This document shows, in pieces, positions 54,101-60,100 of a stretch of 64,000 nucleotides of DNA (positions are counted from its first letter, which is position 1; the number at the start of each line of letters is the position of its first letter). Below the pieces are notes generated by a model. It worked only from the letters and a program-made list of their open reading frames with translations. It searched no databases and was not told the DNA's origin. The position numbers and the translations under genes were made by a program. The DNA lies in contig OX388312.1 of NCBI GenBank assembly GCA_947579605.1, positions 868,001 to 932,000 of the forward strand, in the 5' to 3' direction. This stretch comes from Athripsodes cinereus (taxonomy: Eukaryota; Arthropoda; Insecta; Trichoptera; Leptoceridae).

Positions 54101-57100
54101 TGAAAACAACATACAAAAAGTATAAACGTGCCAATAATAAACAAGTTACAAATCTTATAATAATAATAAAGACAACTTATATATGGCGCCGTTTAATGAT
54201 CCGTGACCATCTCAAGGGCGCCCTGGCTTTCCTTGAAAAGCAGTGTTTTCAGCTTACTCCTGAACGTTGCAGTGGGTTGGTTCTGTCTTAAATCCACTGG
54301 TAATTGGTTCCAGGCAGTTGGCCCCGCAACGCTAAAGCTCCTCTCTGCAAATTTGGAAGTGTTTGCCCTGTTGGGTTCTACAAGTTTGTTGACAGCGGTG
54401 GAAGCTGATCGCAGTGGTCGCCTCAGAGTTTCATCGAGGGGACAGAGCTCAGCGAAGCATAGAGGTGCTGTGCCGTTCAAAGCTTTGTGGACCTTAAGCA
54501 GTGGTGTGATGTGACAGTGCTTGTTCTCTCTGTAGACGGTCCTGGCGGCAGTATTAAAGGCCATCTGAAGACGATTTAGAAGGATCTGAGGCAGTCCTGT
54601 ACATATGATATTGCAATAGTCTAGACGAGAAACAACGAAGGCGGCGACCAGACTCTTAACCGCGTCTACTGATACCTGATGTTTTAAGAATACCTGCCTT
54701 TTATTACAGGGCACTCGAAAACTAACATAAAAGAGTGGAAGACCTATTCCTTGACAGGGACTGTATGGGACAAAATCAATAAAACATTTTAATAAACTGA
54801 TTACGCTTACCGATGAAAGTTTTGTGGAGAAATCTAATTGGAGAATAGTGTCGAGAAAGTGTTTAATGAAAACCCTGAAGATGTGTTCACCTCTGTCACA
54901 GCTCAATACAGTCTCCCAGATATCCATAAAGTGCTCAAATGTCCACGTATATTCGTCTCTGTTATCCTTCCATTTATTTGTATACTGGAGAGAGAAAGAT
55001 ATGCAATGTTTGCAACTCTCTTTCACAATGAACGGTACTAGAATCTAGAAGAACAATAGGAGGTTTAAATAATGTGAAGTTGCATTTATATTATCTGAAA
55101 TTTAAAATGTTACTAACGTTGAAAGACACATGAAATAATGAACTGTTGGACCATAGAATGTTTACTTTAATAAGGAATGACATTACCACAATATTTCTCA
55201 TTCAAGAGAGACATTAGACTACCACAATTTATAAATTTGTCAGTCATCTTCTATGTTCTAATAAAAATAATACAATAACACAGGATGGATGTCACATCTC
55301 ATTGAAGATGTTAAATGTCTTATTTGTGTATGGTTTATGAATATCTTCCTGTTGCAGGACGCCCAAAAACTTACAGCAAAGAGAGTGCATTTTTTATTAA
55401 AGTGAGGCTCCAAGAAGAATTCCATCAGAGTAATTAATTTTCCATCAACTTTATGACAACAATCAGTAGTTCTATAGTAGAGCAACTAAACTCGTCTAGA
55501 CATTTGTATTTAATTATATCAGTGCTAAAATAGTTCTAGAGCTGTCTTCTTTCACACTCTTGATTTGACAATAGATTTTTCTGCATAATTGTTATATATT
55601 TGACAACAATTATTATATTATTTTAAAACACACAAAGTATACTTGATATTAAATGTGTAAGTTAAGTTAGTATGTGGCTAAACATTTTCTTACCTGAATA
55701 TCAACTAGATATATAATTTTGCTCAATGTAAATTTGACTTTATTTCTTTTATGCACTAAGTACTTTGGATAGTCTGATATGAGAGCCTTTACGAGGTCCA
55801 TTAGAGTGTTTTTAGTTGTAGACCCAAGAGCTGCTAGGGCATCAATGTACATGCAAATCTTAAACAAACAAACTTATAATCAGAACAATTTAAAATTATA
55901 TTAACGTAATTTATTTTAAATTAATAATAAATTAATAATATTAACGTAAATTATTCTAAAATTGAATTTTTACTTTCATTTTTTACCACCTGGGCGCTAG
56001 TGCTTGTGATAGAGCCATCTACATTTGTAATAAATGTAAGCTTAGAGTAACTATAAAATAAATGAGCAATGTGTATTTGAATGAGTTTTCTAGTTAAGTT
56101 TGTACATGAAACAATTTTGCCTGTGAGAACAACTGCAAATACAAAATTACATCATCAAAATTATTTTACTCCTCTGCAGTTGCAATGCAGATATAAGCCC
56201 AGTGAGACTGCAAAATTGTTTAATTAAACAATTTAAAAATATTTCTTTAAGAATTTGTCATTCAATAGCTTGCTTTAGTACACACTTATATTTAGGGTTG
56301 TCTGGAAGATGTTGCACTACAACAAGTTCACCCTTTGACTGCTCATTGTTGGTGCACTGTTTTATATAATACTTTACTATCTTACCATCATTTATATTTA
56401 TTCTTATCATTGCACCATAACAATTTTGTGGTCAATAAATATTTATTATTATTAATATTATGTAATTCTTAATTTTAAATGACTGTATTTTGTATATTCA
56501 TCATGACGTTAACATCATTTTGATGGGTCAAAAGTAATCTAGCTCACCTGGGGTCGTAGACAAACCGCACTTGGCGATCGACTACTGGCGAACTTATCGA
56601 CAATCTACCTACAATATACCATGTAATTATGCGTTATTGTTGCAGTTATTGTCGAAAATTCGTTAGTAGTCGATCGCCAAGTGCGGTTTGTCTACGGCCC
56701 CTGGCATGAAAAAGACTATATATACTTATAATATTTTTTTATATTAAACAGTTCTGATATCAGAATACATAATTTCTATGTGTTTTGGGGTATTAAAGAT
56801 TCAGAATTGATAAGAGAATAAGAATCTGAACACTTTGTTTTTAAAACCACTATTATAGCAATCATTTAAGTTGCATTACCTTGTCCATTCTTTCTGTGAC
56901 ATCTCCTCCAATATCTTCATTTTCTGGCACACTGTCTCCATCTCTCAGAACTAGCTGGGCTCTCTGCTTGAGAACTGCAGATACTTTGACAAACTCCTCC
57001 TCCCCAATGAAATCCTTACACTTGGCAGTTATTACGGCAAAACCCTCTAGTGCCAGTTTATATTCCAGTTCTCCGACATCCGTTGAATCAGATATTGAAT

Positions 57101-60100
57101 TCTTGAAATAATTCATCAGATGCTAAAAGTAAATGAATTATCATCAGATACTAAATGGAACATTCCACAGACTTCCTGGTAATGAATAGTGGCCCCACTC
57201 TGAGTATCCCATTAAAGGCTGGAGAATTATTTTTAAAACATTTATCATCTTTGGTTCAGTGATGACGTATGCCTCTCATCCTGAATGTCTTATCTATAAT
57301 TGGCATGGAGAGGATGACTTGCATGTTTATAAGAAATAGTAAGTCCGCTGGCCACTTTATTTTATTTTGTTTTATTTATTCATTCTTTACTGTACATTGA
57401 TTACATACAATTTCATTAAAGGTATACATACAAGTAAGATACAGTCAACATACAGAGGGCGAGTTTATCACAAAGGCGCCATCTCTTCCAACTAACCCAA
57501 AGGTATAAAACTAAATTATAATATTTGCACAAAAAAATTCAAAGCAATTGAAAAAAAAAGAAAAAAACTTATAAAATAAACACACATATACACACACAGG
57601 CTTAGAAAACAATATTCACACACAGGCATAGAAAACAAAAAAAGAAGATATTGAAAAAAAGATATAAATATATAGGGGGGGGGGGGTACGAGTGATGGGT
57701 TTGTGGAAATCATTTTCTCTTTAATGGCTCGCTTGAAAGACACACTCTATTTGTGGTACAGTAGGTACCATGGTGCTTTACTTACTTGCAATCTTCTCAA
57801 AGTATAGTCACACGATCCTTTTGTCACTAGAGTGTTTCCAATATATTCATATACACGTGACAGTGCACGACATCCTTCAAATCTATCATCACTGTTGTTG
57901 CTGGATACAAAACGAACAAGAATATCCAACCAGTCAATCAGGTCTGTGCATACAAATTCAGAAAACACTTTGCCAGGATTCGAACTAAGAAGTTTTATAG
58001 CTCCTAAAAAAATTAAATCAATCATAAAGGTAAAAATCTTTTTTTTCTTTCAACCATTTTGCGTTCCATTCTTGGAGTCTCCAAAAGAGAATATGTCTAC
58101 TACTCTATACAACTGCTTAATAAAACAAATATTTGATTTGGTGATAACTTATATAGAGACAGATATCATAACTACACAATTTAATTGATTTGGTAAGAAT
58201 AAACAAGAAGTGAAGTTTGGAACTCATTGAGATGGTAGGCCCCAATGTCAGATATCTGTTAAATATAGTTTTGTATGGAGGAAAATTGTTACTACAATAA
58301 TATTATTTGGATTTTTTAACGAAATATTTTTTTTCTTTTTTTATTTGCAAAAATAAAATAAAACCGGCAAAAATAAAATGTAATTCGAATACAAATTTTC
58401 TAACGTTTATATTGGAGTTAGATTTTATTTTTGCCAGTTTTAAACTAAAACCAGTAAGTATAAAATCTAACTCCAATATAAACTTTAGGAAATTTGTATT
58501 CGAATTAGATTTTATTTAAAAATAAAATCTATCTCAAATGTAAACTTTGCCGGTGTCGAAAAACTTGGTTCCTAAAAATAATTAAACGTGGTGACCAAAA
58601 GATAATTCTACATATGGCAACAATTTCATGAATATTACTTTTTCTATGAAATCTCACATTTGACAACAGTGGGGCCTACCATCTCATTTAGTTCCTGAAG
58701 TTTTTGATCAGCTAAATAAGAGAATATTGTAGGTTCACAGAAAATAATAAATAACCTCTTGCAAATCCCTTTCGTGCCGAATCCCTGGGATTGGCAAAAG
58801 TTTTAAGACATCTGTACACTTTTCTTACTTCTTCAGAACTCAAATCACACATGCTCATGTAACCCTCTACAGCTGCAAACATTCCTTCTTTAGCAGTGAA
58901 GTTTATCTACAAATCACAGAATAAACAAACAATTATAATTTTTTAAATGGAATTAATCAAAAATATTAAACATCCTTTAAAAAAATTATTTCTTACAGTG
59001 AAATGTAAATTTTATTTTATATCTGAAAAAAGTAAATAAAAAAAGGATGAATTCAAAACGCACCAGACATTGGGTGTAAGTTTACCTTTGCAGATGATAT
59101 ATCTTCATCAACAAGTTTCATCAAAACTCTGCTCATCTTATGGGAATGTTCCACCATCACTTCAGGATGTTTTTCACAAAGCAAACCTTTAAAGAAAAAC
59201 GTATCTATATAAGTTAAATGAAAAAAAAAATAGTCACAACCCAGTCAGTTTGAACCCCGCTAGACTAATCATTCCAGTTGATTACACTCAATGATAGTCT
59301 TACTTGCCGTCCCTGCCCACACCACAACCTTCTTCAGTTCATCATTTACGACCCATGCAATTAGAATGTGGAATAATCTACCTTGCAATATTAGAAATTC
59401 CTCAACGCTACACGTTTTTAAGAATAACCTAAAATCCATAGACTTATCCTAAAAAGTTCCTCCCCGTGCCTTTATCCTTCATTTTATAGTATTTATTAGA
59501 GGAAACATGACATATAAATATAATGTTCTACTTAGGACTAAGAATGTAATTAGTTATAATTAAATTTAGTATTAACTGTTCACATTTAGTATTAATTACA
59601 CATTGTCAACATAGTATCACACATTATTTTGGTTAGCTGGAAGACATTGCCTCCAGGCAATAAGCTCGCCAATTGCTCATGATTTTTTTCTGATCAATAA
59701 AGTGTTCTTATTATTATTATTAGTCAGTCTATTTGAATAGGTATTAACTAGGTAGGTATGTTGTATATGATACACATATATAAATGTGAACTTACTTTAG
59801 GAGTGCATGACACAGAGTTTCGATGCTTATGAATCGACTCAAGGCTTGGTTAAGAGTACTTTTTAAACCTAGGTAACATTCCCAATTCCTCTGTGTCATG
59901 CTTATCACATGATTTTGAATAAAAAAATTACATTCAATTGTGTCAAAAATTAATATTCAAACAATGCTATAATACTACTATACATCCCACAAGTGGGATA
60001 ACCAGCAAATTAACTGCATGTAATAAACACATGGATTGTCCTATACAATGCGCAAATTGGTTGTTTATCTTACCAAGAAGGAAAAGTTCTTTGTTCAATA

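Noticed and set aside
54193..55026. A single 277-codon gene
   Set aside because: It is PRKDC exon 8 plus intron plus a LINE fragment that happen to share an open frame.
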